From: Actinoplanes sp. M2I2
Lineage (GTDB): Bacteria > Actinomycetota > Actinomycetes > Mycobacteriales > Micromonosporaceae
Assembly: GCF_023544445.1 (NCBI RefSeq)
Contig: NZ_JALPVJ010000005.1
Coordinates: forward strand, 124,001-188,000
Length of the DNA: 64,000 nt
Reading direction: 5' to 3'
In this document: one piece after another, positions 17,688 through 28,129 of the stretch
Layout: each line of letters starts with the position of its first letter
Position numbering within the stretch: position 1 is the stretch's first letter
Translations under genes and position numbers: made by a program
Notes under the pieces: generated by a model
Databases searched by the model: none
Told to the model about the DNA's origin: nothing
The model's input: the letters and a program-made list of their open reading frames with translations, nothing else

Positions 17688-20600
17688 TCATGATCGGCCG
17701 TAGGCGCGGATCACGGTCTGGGTGACCGCGTTGCCGGCCCTGTCCGAGGCGGTCACCCGCAGCGACACGGTTCCCTGACCGGCCGGCACGAGCACCGCCG
17801 GACCGACGGCGAGAGCGGTCCTCCAGGTCCGGCCCTCGTCGGCCGAGGTCTCGACCTTCACCCGCTGCGCGTTCGGCACCTTGACGCCGAGCAGGTGCGG
17901 TCCGGTCACCCGGGCCGGAACGGTGTAGCCGACCTGGAGCAGCGGCACCGGGCCCGCCGCCCCCGAGCGGAAGGTCCACTCGGTGGCCGTCGATGTTCCG
18001 TAGAGCCACTCGTCGCCGGTGCGACTGGTCGTCATGGCCAGCTTGTAGGTCGCGTTCCCGGCCGGCACCGGCACGTCCTGCCAGCCGTTGGGCAGCGAGG
18101 CGATCTCGGCGCCGTCGCGGTACAGCGTGGCCGGCGCCGAGTCGACCAGGTAGTGCCGGTCGGTGCTGTCCACGTAGGACGCGACCCGCAATTTCAGCGT
18201 GTCGCCGTCGCGGGTGCTCCGGTGACCCGCCGGCGTGGCCGGCCGGACGACCGGCGCGTACCAGGTCTCCGAGGAGGTCCCGGCCCGCGGGTACGAGACC
18301 GCGTCGTCCTGGATCCCGCCCTGCAGGCTGCCCAGGTCGTTCCACGGGAACTCGTGGTGGACCTGGTGCTGCCACACGGTGTCGCCGGTCGACACCCACT
18401 CCTCGCGCACCGACGGCGTCCGCACCTGGCGGCTGGTGTCGTTCCATGCGTACTCCTGGACCGGACGCCAGCCGAACCGCTGTTCACGGATCCAGTCGAA
18501 GCCGCCGTTGTCCGCGTACCGCGTGGTGATCCGGTAGGAGTTGGCCGCGGTCACCTTGTGCACGATGCCGTTGGGCACCTGACCCTTGGAGACCTGGAAA
18601 ACGTCGTACAGGTAGGGGCTGCTGGTGGTCAGGGTGAGCGCGATGCTCGCGCCCGGCCGGGCCGCGCGGGCCAGGATCCGGCGACCGTCGTCGTTGGCCA
18701 CGAGCGCGGTCGGGATCGGCATCCGCGACTCGCCGCTCGGGTCCCACGGCTGCCAGGCGCTCTGGTCGGCCGGGACCACGACCAGGGCGACCGCCGCACC
18801 GGCCTCGGCCGCCGCCCGCGAGGACCCGTCCGGGTCGTCCGACTCGATCACGACCGCCTTGCCCCGGACGTTGCCGCCCAGTCCCTTGACCAGGGCGAAA
18901 CGGCGGGTGCCGGCGTACGCCGGGGAGAACACGCACAGGTTGATGTCGAGGTCTCCGGTCACGCCCGGGATGTTCGCCCGCACCATCGGGGCGACCAACT
19001 GCCAGCGGGACGAGAACTCGTAGCTGCCCTTGCGGAGCTTCGCCGTGGGCGTCACGTTGATCTTCTGCACGGCGCTGAAGTGCATGAAGCCGTTGATGAC
19101 ACTGCGGCCGCGGCCGGTGACCCGGTGCACGTAGTAGCTCTCCACCGTCTGCTGCTCGGCCGGCTTGGGCGTCTCGATGCGGATCGGCCTGGCCGTACGG
19201 GCGTCGAGCACCACCGTCAGGTCACGGTTGACCTCGAGCTCGGGGATGGTGATCAGGGTGGCCTGCTCGTCGAGCGGCACGCCGTCCTGGATCAAGGCGT
19301 CCACCAGGTAGTCGCCCTCGCTGAGCGAGAACGTCTTCTCCTGGCCGGGCTCCAGGAAGTTGAGGACGTCGTAACGCTGCTCGTCGCCGAAGGCCTGCAG
19401 CACGGGCACGGCGGTGGGCTGTCCGGCCCGGTCGACGGCCTTGAACGTCACCAGGTGACGCGGCTGGTCGAGGGTGCCGCCGATCGCGGTGGTGATCTTC
19501 ACCCCGGCCGGCCCGGTCGCGGTGAGCCAGCCGCTGAACGGGCCCGGATCCGCCGTGGCGGCGTCGTGGGTCAGGGTCACACCGGCGGTGCCGCCGGCCG
19601 GCACGGTGACCGTGGAGGCCGACAGACCGACCTCGGCCACGGTGTCGCCAAGGCTCAGCGTCACCGCCGCGGCGCCGGTGTTGGTGTACGTGACGGTCCG
19701 CGTGGCCCGGGCCGGCGTCTCGTCGATCGCGCGCAGCCCGAAGTCGGCGACACCCGTGCCGAAGACCTTCTGCGTGGTCGCGCGGGTCAGGTCGACCCGG
19801 CCCGAGCCCTGCGCGTAGACCGAGGTGCCGGCCGTGGTCTTCGCGGTGCTGATCAGTTCGTCCTTGATCTGGGCGCCGGTCCAGTCCGGGTGCTGCTGGG
19901 CCAGGATCGCGGCCGCGCCGGCCACATGCGGGGTGGCCATCGACGTGCCGTTGGCCCCCGTGTACAACTCGTCGACCGGCTCACCCATCGAGGTGCCGGC
20001 GGCCCGGGCGGCGACGATGCCGACGCCGGGCGCGGTGATCTCCGGCTTGAGCCCCTCGTCGCCGGAGCGCGGGCCCCGGCTCGAGAAGTCGGCGATCCGG
20101 TCGGCGCGGTCGACCGCGCCGACGGTCAGCGCGGCGCGGGCGGCGCCGGGCGAGCCGACGGTGTAACTGGCGCCCGCATTGCCGGCCGCCACCACGAACA
20201 ACGCGCCGGTCGAGGAGCTCAGCTCGTCGACCGCGACGCTCATCGGGTCGGTGCCGTCGGTCGGGTCGCCGCCGAGGCTCATGTTCACGACCTTGGCGCC
20301 GGACCCGACGGCCCACTCCATGCCGGCGATGATGCCCGACTCGGAGCCCGAGCCACCGTCGCCGAGCACCTTGCCGATCAGCAGCCGGGCGCCGGGGGCC
20401 ACGCCCTTGCGGGTGCCGTTCGACCCGGCGCCCGAGCCGGCGACCGTGGCCGCCACGTGCGTGCCGTGTCCGAAGTGGTCACCCGTGTCGGCGCTGTCGC
20501 TGAAGTCGCGGGCCTCCAGGACCCGGCCGGCCAGATCGGGATGGGCCTGGTCGGCTCCCGTGTCCAGCACCGCGACCTTGACGCCGGCGCCGTCGAGGCC

Positions 20601-21248
20601 GGCCTTCCAGGCGTCGGGCGCGCCGATCTGCGCGGTGCTGCGGTCGAGCACCGCCTCGACCGTGCCGTCGAGCCAGATCCGGTCGGTGGCCGCGCTCCGG
20701 GCGCCGGGTGCGGCGCCGGTCCGGGTACGCCAGAAGGCCGCCAGGGAATCCTTGTCGGCCCGCACGGCGACGGCCCCGATGCTGGGCAGCTCGGTGCCGC
20801 CCGGGGCGCCCAGGGCGCGGGCGGTCGCGGCGCTCTGAGCCGACGTGACGATCAGCGGGAGGACCGGGGTGGCGGCGTCGCCGTATCCCGAGTCGACAAG
20901 GTGCTGAACGTCGAACAGCTCGGCGTCGACGCGGCCGTCGGCGAGCAGCGGCACGGCGTCGCTGGGGACGACGCGGACGCCGCCCCCGGTCTCGGTCGTG
21001 GAGAACGTGACGTGCTCGCGGCCGGGCCCCGGCCGCACCGTCGCCGCGACCCGGCCGTCGCCCGCCGGGGCGAGCTGGACGACGTCGCCGGTGACGAGCG
21101 TGATCGCCCGGGCCGCCGCAGGGGTGGCGGCGCGGGCGGGCACGGGTGCGGCCGGGGTGGCGCCGGCGGGCTCTGGCGGGAGCCCGACGACACCGGCCCC
21201 GATCAGGACGCCGGCCAGACCGACTATGAGGCTCTTGCGTGGCGACAA
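17688..21248 (-). CDS. Secreted subtilisin-like serine protease (S8 family)
   Basis: A 1,186-residue exported subtilase. A signal peptide covers residues 1-30; a propeptide-like region precedes the S8 domain, whose triad is Asp229 (VAVLDTG), His261 (HGTHVA) and Ser436 (GTSMATPHVAG), with oxyanion Asn in VVAAGNAGA. After about residue 490 come Fn3-like and beta-sandwich domains (to 1186), probably for substrate binding or cell-wall association. I chose TTG 21248 because AAGGAG lies six bases upstream. It is probably a degradative extracellular protease. It converges on the TrmB/LuxR regulator. Confidence 0.92.
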   Translation of the reverse strand: MSPRKSLIVGLAGVLIGAGVVGLPPEPAGATPAAPVPARAATPAAARAITLVTGDVVQLAPAGDGRVAATVRPGPGREHVTFSTTETGGGVRVVPSDAVPLLADGRVDAELFDVQHLVDSGYGDAATPVLPLIVTSAQSAATARALGAPGGTELPSIGAVAVRADKDSLAAFWRTRTGAAPGARSAATDRIWLDGTVEAVLDRSTAQIGAPDAWKAGLDGAGVKVAVLDTGADQAHPDLAGRVLEARDFSDSADTGDHFGHGTHVAATVAGSGAGSNGTRKGVAPGARLLIGKVLGDGGSGSESGIIAGMEWAVGSGAKVVNMSLGGDPTDGTDPMSVAVDELSSSTGALFVVAAGNAGASYTVGSPGAARAALTVGAVDRADRIADFSSRGPRSGDEGLKPEITAPGVGIVAARAAGTSMGEPVDELYTGANGTSMATPHVAGAAAILAQQHPDWTGAQIKDELISTAKTTAGTSVYAQGSGRVDLTRATTQKVFGTGVADFGLRAIDETPARATRTVTYTNTGAAAVTLSLGDTVAEVGLSASTVTVPAGGTAGVTLTHDAATADPGPFSGWLTATGPAGVKITTAIGGTLDQPRHLVTFKAVDRAGQPTAVPVLQAFGDEQRYDVLNFLEPGQEKTFSLSEGDYLVDALIQDGVPLDEQATLITIPELEVNRDLTVVLDARTARPIRIETPKPAEQQTVESYYVHRVTGRGRSVINGFMHFSAVQKINVTPTAKLRKGSYEFSSRWQLVAPMVRANIPGVTGDLDINLCVFSPAYAGTRRFALVKGLGGNVRGKAVVIESDDPDGSSRAAAEAGAAVALVVVPADQSAWQPWDPSGESRMPIPTALVANDDGRRILARAARPGASIALTLTTSSPYLYDVFQVSKGQVPNGIVHKVTAANSYRITTRYADNGGFDWIREQRFGWRPVQEYAWNDTSRQVRTPSVREEWVSTGDTVWQHQVHHEFPWNDLGSLQGGIQDDAVSYPRAGTSSETWYAPVVRPATPAGHRSTRDGDTLKLRVASYVDSTDRHYLVDSAPATLYRDGAEIASLPNGWQDVPVPAGNATYKLAMTTSRTGDEWLYGTSTATEWTFRSGAAGPVPLLQVGYTVPARVTGPHLLGVKVPNAQRVKVETSADEGRTWRTALAVGPAVLVPAGQGTVSLRVTASDRAGNAVTQTVIRAYGRS

Positions 21249-21380
21249 GGCCGACTCCTTCGCGTGGTGATGACACGCATTTTGAAGTCGGCCGGTGCCC
21301 CACCGGGAGACCCGCGCGCTGCCGCAGAGACGACATGGCGCGATGTGGACAGCCGGGGCTCCCCGGGTGAACAGAGTTGA

Positions 21381-22097
21381 TCAAGACAGCGACAGCGCGG
21401 CCGCACGGGCGTCGTCGAGGCTGCTGAAGCCCTCGAGCCGGTAGGTCACCTGGCCCTGTTCCCAGATCAGGGTGGGGGTCGCCAGGCGCGCCGTCGCGCT
21501 GCGCTCGACCCCCGTACGGTCGATGTAGGTCAGCGTGTGCGGGCCGGGCAGCCAGATCGCCATGCCGCCGCCCAGGTCGACCCACTCGGCGTCCCGGGCC
21601 TGCTTGAAGAACGTGCCGGCCGAACCGGCGAACTGGTCGTAACGCACGCTCCCGCCGCGGTAGAGCGCGCTGACCACCCGGGGCACGCCGTTGCCGTCCG
21701 GGTCGGCGATCTCGACGCGTTCGGGCGGGCCCAGCGCGGCCGGCATCCGGACGACGAAGGGCGCCCTCTGCTCGGCCACCTCCAGGCTGACCGGGCCGGT
21801 CGAGGGCAGCGGGCTCGGGGACCCGGCCGGCGGCCGCGGAGCGTCCGCCCGGACCTCGATGCCGGCTATCCGGAGCACGTGGCCGACCACGTCGATGACG
21901 GCCGCCCGGGCCGGTTCGACCGCGACCACGGTGACCGCGACCGCCGCGACCGCGGCCGCGAGGAAGATCCGCAGCCGGCTCCGGCCCGGGGTGAGGCGCT
22001 CGCGGACGGCCCCGCGCTGGTCGGCCGCCTCGGGCACGTCCAGCCAGCTGTCCAGCTCGCGCAGTTCGGCGATGAGGTCGTCGTCGTGGTCAGGCAC
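21381..22097 (-). CDS. Probable membrane-anchored anti-sigma factor partner
   Basis: A 238-residue protein starting at GTG 22097, which overlaps the end of the sigma factor gene by eight bases. A short acidic cytoplasmic N-terminus (about 45 residues) leads to one membrane segment at about residues 45-62 and an extracytoplasmic domain. There is no HxxxCxxC zinc motif. Position and topology suggest a regulator of the upstream ECF sigma factor, but the N-terminal part is shorter than a normal anti-sigma domain, so the role is an inference. Confidence 0.65.
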   Translation of the reverse strand: MPDHDDDLIAELRELDSWLDVPEAADQRGAVRERLTPGRSRLRIFLAAAVAAVAVTVVAVEPARAAVIDVVGHVLRIAGIEVRADAPRPPAGSPSPLPSTGPVSLEVAEQRAPFVVRMPAALGPPERVEIADPDGNGVPRVVSALYRGGSVRYDQFAGSAGTFFKQARDAEWVDLGGGMAIWLPGPHTLTYIDRTGVERSATARLATPTLIWEQGQVTYRLEGFSSLDDARAAALSLS

Positions 22098-22698
22098 CGG
22101 GCACCTCCTCGGCCCGCAGGTGCTCGCGCAGCCGGGCCAGGGCCCGCGACGTCCGCGACTTCACCGTGCCCTTGGGCAACCCCAGCGCCGACGCCGTCTC
22201 CTGTTCGCTGAGGTCGAGCAGGAAGCGGCAGACGAGCACGTCCTGATCGCGGCGATCGAGCAGGCGCAGCCGGGCCACCAGCCGTTCGCGCCGCTCCCGG
22301 GCCAGCACGGTGTCGGCCGGGTCGGGCGCGTCGGGCAACGGCTCGGACGCGGACGCGGCGCGCAGGGCCAGACCGTCACGACGGCGGCGCGAGCGGTGCA
22401 GGTTGCGCGTCTCGTTGGCCACGATCGCGAGCAGCCACGGGCGGAAGCCGGACTCGCCGCGGTAGCGGGACAACTGCCGGTACGCCTTCACCAGCGCCTC
22501 CTGCACCACGTCGTCGGCGTCGTCCCCCGCGCCGAGCAGCACGGCGGCCCGGTGCGCGGGCACGGTGTACCGGGCGACCAGGATCTCGTACGCCCCCAGG
22601 TCGCCGGCCCGCGCCCGGCTCACCGCCGTGGCGTCGTCGATTCCGGTGTCCGCGCTCAGTTCGGGCTCCTCACCTTCGCACCGACACTGCACTGACAC
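22090..22698 (-). CDS. ECF RNA polymerase sigma factor
   Basis: An ECF sigma-70 factor of about 200 residues. Region 2 is seen in DDADDVVQEALVKAYRQLSRY with the promoter-melting segment FRPWLLAIVANETRN, and region 4 in LDLSEQETASALGLPKGTVKSR. The start is uncertain: GTG 22698 and GTG 22692 lie at or before the likely -10 element of its own promoter, while a CTG at 22659 has GAGGAG six bases upstream and would give a 189-residue protein that begins just before region 2. It overlaps the downstream membrane protein gene by eight bases. Confidence 0.88.
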   Translation of the reverse strand: MSVQCRCEGEEPELSADTGIDDATAVSRARAGDLGAYEILVARYTVPAHRAAVLLGAGDDADDVVQEALVKAYRQLSRYRGESGFRPWLLAIVANETRNLHRSRRRRDGLALRAASASEPLPDAPDPADTVLARERRERLVARLRLLDRRDQDVLVCRFLLDLSEQETASALGLPKGTVKSRTSRALARLREHLRAEEVPGA

Positions 22699-22746
22699 CG
22701 CGCGCGGCGAAACGGTTCCCGGAACCTGTGGCCGATTCGTGGTGTC
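22694..22746. promoter_or_regulatory. Divergent mirror-image ECF-type promoter pair
   Basis: GGTTCCCGGAACC (22714-22726) is a perfect palindrome that gives a GGAACC -35 element on each strand. On the plus strand 16 bases separate it from TGTC at 22743-22746; on the minus strand 16 bases separate it from TGTC at 22697-22694. Both spacings fit ECF sigma promoters. The plus-strand start site would fall at or next to ATG 22755, giving a leaderless lipoprotein mRNA. The pair suggests that the sigma factor controls itself and the lipoprotein. Confidence 0.6.
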
Positions 22747-22754
22747 ACCAGACC

Positions 22755-23960
22755 ATGACCACACGCCGCTCGTTCCTCAGGCTCTCCGGTGGCGTGCTCG
22801 CCGCCTCCGCCCTGGCCGGCTGCCGTGAGCGCGCAGCCGCCACCGTCCCGGCCTCCGTGCCCGACGTGCTGCTGGCCGGCAGCCGTGCCGGGATCGTACG
22901 GCTCAGCGGATCCGAGGTGCGCCCGATCGGCGCGCGGTCGGCGCTGAGCCGTGCCGGCAACACCGCGTACGTGGCCGGCGACGACGGCCTGGTGCGGCTG
23001 GACGCGGTGACCGGGGCGCCCATCCACAGGCAGGACATCGGGGGTGGATGGGCGCCCCGGGTGGTCGCCGAGTCGTCGGATCTGTGTGTCCTGACCACCT
23101 CCGGGCCGGCCGAGCCGCCCGCCGGCCGGGCGACGTCGGCGCTGATGGTGGCCGGGCCCGATCGGCAGCAGACCTTCACCCTGCCCGGTTGCGTCGAGCC
23201 GGACGCGTTCACGTCGGACGGCACGGGGCTGTTCGTGCTGGACTGGCTGCCGGCCGACCGGCCCGACCACTACCGCGTACGGCTTCTCGACCTCACCGAC
23301 GGTCGCCTGCACCCGTTGCTCACGCGGGACAAGACGCCGGTGCCCCCGGGCGCCGAGGAGCAGATGCGGGGCCGCGGGCGGCAGGCCGTCTACTCCGCCG
23401 ATCGGCAGACTCTGTACACGCTCTACACCCATCAGCCCGAGCACCAGCACACCCGCGATCTGGTCGGCGGCACGCGCAGCCACGTGCATGCCTTCGTCCA
23501 CGTGCTGCATCTGACCGAGCGGTGGGCGTACTGCCTGGACCTGCCGGATCCGTTCGGGCACGGCCCGGCCGAGGGGCACGCGCTCGCGGTCGACGGCACG
23601 GACCTCGCGGTGCTGGACACGGCGTCCGGCACGATCGCCCGGGCGGACACCGGGTCGCTGACGATCGGGCGGACCGCCCGGATCCCGGCCGGCGGCGGCG
23701 GGGCGAGCCTCGAGTTCAGCCCGGGCGGGCGGCTGTTCGCCGCGGACGGCGCCACGGTGCACGTGCTGGACCGCGGCTCGGATCGGACGGTCGCCACGTG
23801 GAACCTGCCCGGCGCCGCACGAGGGCTGCGGCTCAGCGCGGACCGGACGCGGCTCTACGCCGGTGGTGAGAACGAGGTGATCTGGCTGGACACCACGGCG
23901 GGCGACCTGCGAGGACGGGCGCGGGTCGACGGACTGACCACCGTACTTTCCGTGCGTTAA
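22755..23960 (+). CDS. Tat-exported lipoprotein with beta-propeller repeats
   Basis: A 401-residue protein whose N-terminus combines a twin-arginine motif (TTRRSFLRLSGG) and a lipobox (ALAGC, Cys23), so it should be exported folded and lipid-anchored outside. The rest consists of WD/PQQ-like beta-propeller strands (repeats of DG/VRL and LDTASG-type blades). ATG 22755 is 9 bases after the putative -10, and the earlier in-frame ATG at 22728 would destroy the signal. It is divergent from the ECF sigma gene with a shared promoter, so it may be a sensor or a target of that system. Confidence 0.8.
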   Translation: MTTRRSFLRLSGGVLAASALAGCRERAAATVPASVPDVLLAGSRAGIVRLSGSEVRPIGARSALSRAGNTAYVAGDDGLVRLDAVTGAPIHRQDIGGGWAPRVVAESSDLCVLTTSGPAEPPAGRATSALMVAGPDRQQTFTLPGCVEPDAFTSDGTGLFVLDWLPADRPDHYRVRLLDLTDGRLHPLLTRDKTPVPPGAEEQMRGRGRQAVYSADRQTLYTLYTHQPEHQHTRDLVGGTRSHVHAFVHVLHLTERWAYCLDLPDPFGHGPAEGHALAVDGTDLAVLDTASGTIARADTGSLTIGRTARIPAGGGGASLEFSPGGRLFAADGATVHVLDRGSDRTVATWNLPGAARGLRLSADRTRLYAGGENEVIWLDTTAGDLRGRARVDGLTTVLSVR

Positions 23961-23975
23961 CCGAAAGTTTCGGTT
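23959..23975. promoter_or_regulatory. Xylanase-type operator palindrome
   Basis: AACCGAAAGTTTCGGTT is a perfect palindrome apart from its central base. Its core CGAAAGTTTCG matches the CGAAANTTTCG element known to control Streptomyces xylanase genes. It overlaps the stop codon of the lipoprotein gene and lies 180 bases before the xylanase start. Confidence 0.7.
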
Positions 23976-23998
23976 TTCCTTCCCGTCGTGCAAGGGGT

Positions 23999-24061
23999 TT
24001 GACCTGGCAATAAAGAACCGGAAGTTAACGGTTGACTCATCTGTGGTCGCGCTCCCAAGAT
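23999..24061 (+). promoter_or_regulatory. Candidate promoters of the xylanase gene
   Basis: Two vegetative-type promoters can be drawn: TTGACC (23999-24004) with AAGTTA 17 bases on, and TTGACT (24032-24037) with CAAGAT at 24056-24061 after 18 bases. The second has the better -10. Both lie downstream of the operator palindrome and would leave a leader of about 90-130 bases. Confidence 0.45.
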
Positions 24062-24150
24062 GGAGCACAACGACGATCGTCGATCGCGTGACGGCGGGCC
24101 GCTTCCACCGGCAGCCCGCCGTCGCGTACCCCCGACAACGACGAAGGTGA

Positions 24151-26127
<1,977 letters not shown>

Positions 26128-26134
26128 TCAACAC

Positions 26135-26210
26135 GCGTGGGGGTGCCGTCGCCCGCACCCCCACGCTTCGACGCCTGCCTGTCAGGTTCGTCACCCGGCA
26201 GGCAGGCGTC
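26135..26210 (+). terminator. Tandem terminator hairpins after the xylanase gene
   Basis: Two GC-rich hairpins follow the stop codon: an 11-bp perfect stem (26135-26145 with 26156-26166) and a 12-bp perfect stem (26199-26210 with 26170-26181). Neither has a T-run. Together they should isolate the xylanase transcript. Confidence 0.75.
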
Positions 26211-26299
26211 GGCCGCCCGAGCTGGACCTTCGCCGGCCCGGCGTTTTGATCATCGGAGTGGCGTCTGTCCTTTCCTGTCCGGATCGGTACATTGGGCCC

Positions 26300-26602
26300 A
26301 TGGCAACGAACTCACTCCGCGGCGCTCTGCTGCGGTCGTTGCCTGTTCTGCTCCTGCTGCTGACGCTGGGCCTGACCGCGCCGCAGACGGCAACACAGGT
26401 GCTCACCTCCGCGGGCGTCGGCCACAGCGCCTCCGCCGCGACGCCGGCCACGCCGGACTCCACTGCCGACACCCCGGCCACCGAGCCGGCCACGGCCGAG
26501 ACCCGTACGGCCGACGCTGTCGCCGACCGCACCCGGGCTCTCACCGCGCAGCGCCCCGCCGGGGTCACCGGCTCGCGCGCGCCGCCTTTCCGCACAGCCT
26601 GA
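26300..26602 (+). CDS. Small exported Ala/Thr-rich protein
   Basis: A 100-residue protein starting at ATG 26300. Residues 1-30 form a signal sequence or anchor (SLRGALLRSLPVLLLLLTLG), and the rest is rich in Ala, Thr, Pro and Glu without cysteines, probably unfolded. I do not recognise a family. An in-frame start 54 bases upstream would spoil the signal sequence. Coding status is likely but unproven. Confidence 0.5.
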   Translation: MATNSLRGALLRSLPVLLLLLTLGLTAPQTATQVLTSAGVGHSASAATPATPDSTADTPATEPATAETRTADAVADRTRALTAQRPAGVTGSRAPPFRTA

Positions 26603-26834
26603 TCACCCGCTGACGGCCCTCGGGGCCGCGCCGTGATCGCCGCCTCGCGCCCCTGACCGGCGCGGCCCCTCGCCTCCACGGCGTACCCCTGCGACTTCGC
26701 GCAGGTGATGACCCTCCCGGCCCCGCGTCCCTGGCAGACGCGAACCCGCGTCCCGGGCCGACGCAACCACGCGCCTCTCCCTGGGCGCACAGCCGACAAT
26801 CGCGGACTCTTCGAGCGGACAGGACGACCTGGCG

Positions 26835-27611
26835 ATGAACGTAGTTGCGGAAATGCTGCTGACCACCCCGGCCCCGGCGGCCATCTGGGCGACCCTCTGG
26901 ATCCTCACCCTGCCCGCCATGCTGCTGCTGGCCAGCCCGCAGGCGATGCGCAACCCGTGGCAGACGTTCAGCGAGACCTTCAAGGTGCTGCGCGAGCGTG
27001 GCGAGAAGCGTCGCGCGACCGCCCTCGAGGCCATGGCGGCCACGCAGTTCGCCGACGAGGTGCGGGTCGCCGCCGACCGGGCCGCCCTCGCCGCCGAGCG
27101 CTGGCAGGAGCGCTGGGAGACGGCCTCCGACGAGGTCACCGAGGCCTGGCAGGCGTGGCTCGACGCCGACGCCCGGCTGCGCGGGCGCCTGACCGGTGCG
27201 GCCTTCGGCACGCCGTGGAGCGCCCAGACCCCCACCGAGTACGCGGCCCGCGAGCGCTTCCTGCACAAGTCGGTGCGGACCGCCGTCGCCAACGGCTGGC
27301 TCCCGGCCGCCGCGGTCGCCGACGCGCTGGCCGGCCGGGCCGGCTGGGACCCCCGTCTGCACCCGCTGGAGCAGGAGCTGGTCGTCGGCCGCGCCGCCGT
27401 CGGCCACCTGCGCGACCGCTACGAGCGGGCCGTGGCCGCCGAGCAGGCCGCCGCCCACGACGCCGAACTGGCCCGCCGCACCAGCGACAGCCTCCGCCAG
27501 GAGTCCTGGCTGGCGACGGCCCGCGCCACCGAACTGCGCCCCCACCTGCCCGCCGCCCTGACCGCCCCGGTGACCAAGGCAACCCCCGCAGTCACCCCCG
27601 CTTGGCGCTAA
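26835..27611 (+). CDS. Membrane-anchored coiled-coil protein of unknown function
   Basis: A 258-residue protein with one membrane segment near the N-terminus (about residues 16-34, IWATLWILTLPAMLLLAS) and a long, charged, Ala/Arg/Glu-rich helical part (about 45-245) with coiled-coil character. It ends in a short Pro/Thr tail. No catalytic motif is visible. ATG 26835 follows a weak GGACGACC site. It stands alone between the xylanase and a VOC protein and is probably specific to this group of actinomycetes. Confidence 0.65.
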   Translation: MNVVAEMLLTTPAPAAIWATLWILTLPAMLLLASPQAMRNPWQTFSETFKVLRERGEKRRATALEAMAATQFADEVRVAADRAALAAERWQERWETASDEVTEAWQAWLDADARLRGRLTGAAFGTPWSAQTPTEYAARERFLHKSVRTAVANGWLPAAAVADALAGRAGWDPRLHPLEQELVVGRAAVGHLRDRYERAVAAEQAAAHDAELARRTSDSLRQESWLATARATELRPHLPAALTAPVTKATPAVTPAWR

Positions 27612-27620
27612 CCTGCGGCC

Positions 27621-28004
27621 ATGGCGACGCACTGGACCCTGGGCGGCGACGCCGCCGATCCGCACCGGCTGGCGGCCTTCTGGGGCGCGGCTCTGGGCTA
27701 CCTGGCCGAGCCCGGCTACGACGATCCGGACGGCGCCTCCCTCATCGACCCTGAGGGCCGCGGCCCGGCAATCAGCTTCCTGCGCGTGCCCGAGCCCAAG
27801 CTGAGCAAGAACCGCTTCCACATCGACATCCGGGTGGCCGGCGAGCCCCCGTGGGACCCGGCCGACCGCGAGCGCCTGATCCGGTCCAAGGTCGCCGAGC
27901 TGACCGCGGCCGGCGCGACGACGGTCCGCGAGCACCACTACGGCGACGAGTTCGGCCACGTCGTGATGCTCGACCCCGAGGGCAACGAGTTCTGCGTGGC
28001 CTGA
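27621..28004 (+). CDS. VOC family protein (glyoxalase-like)
   Basis: A 127-residue single VOC (glyoxalase/bleomycin-resistance) domain. The strands HWTLGGDAADPHRLAAFWGA, the central NRFHIDIRV and the terminal VVMLDPEGNEFCV match the fold, with His and Glu near the expected metal sites. The substrate is unknown. It begins nine bases after the coiled-coil gene and may be co-transcribed with it. Confidence 0.82.
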   Translation: MATHWTLGGDAADPHRLAAFWGAALGYLAEPGYDDPDGASLIDPEGRGPAISFLRVPEPKLSKNRFHIDIRVAGEPPWDPADRERLIRSKVAELTAAGATTVREHHYGDEFGHVVMLDPEGNEFCVA

Positions 28005-28049
28005 GATCCCGCCTTTCTTCTTCGGCACCCGGGTCATAACGCCCGAACG

Positions 28050-28066
28050 GTCTGTTGTGCACAGAC
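28050..28066. promoter_or_regulatory. Inverted repeat upstream of the gasdermin-like gene
   Basis: GTCTGT-N5-ACAGAC at 28050-28066 is a perfect six-base inverted repeat in the only gap (125 bases) before the gasdermin/CHAT pair. It is of operator size and spacing; the regulator is unknown. Confidence 0.35.
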
Positions 28067-28129
28067 AGCGCGCGGGTCAGGATGGGCCGACATCACCAGC
28101 GGTGACCGGAGACGACGGGGAGCGTGATC

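Noticed and set aside
17895..21380. A 1,161-residue plus-strand frame opposite the subtilase
   Set aside because: Its composition is Arg/Gly-rich, as expected for a shadow of a GC-rich gene, while the minus strand has a complete protease with its triad.
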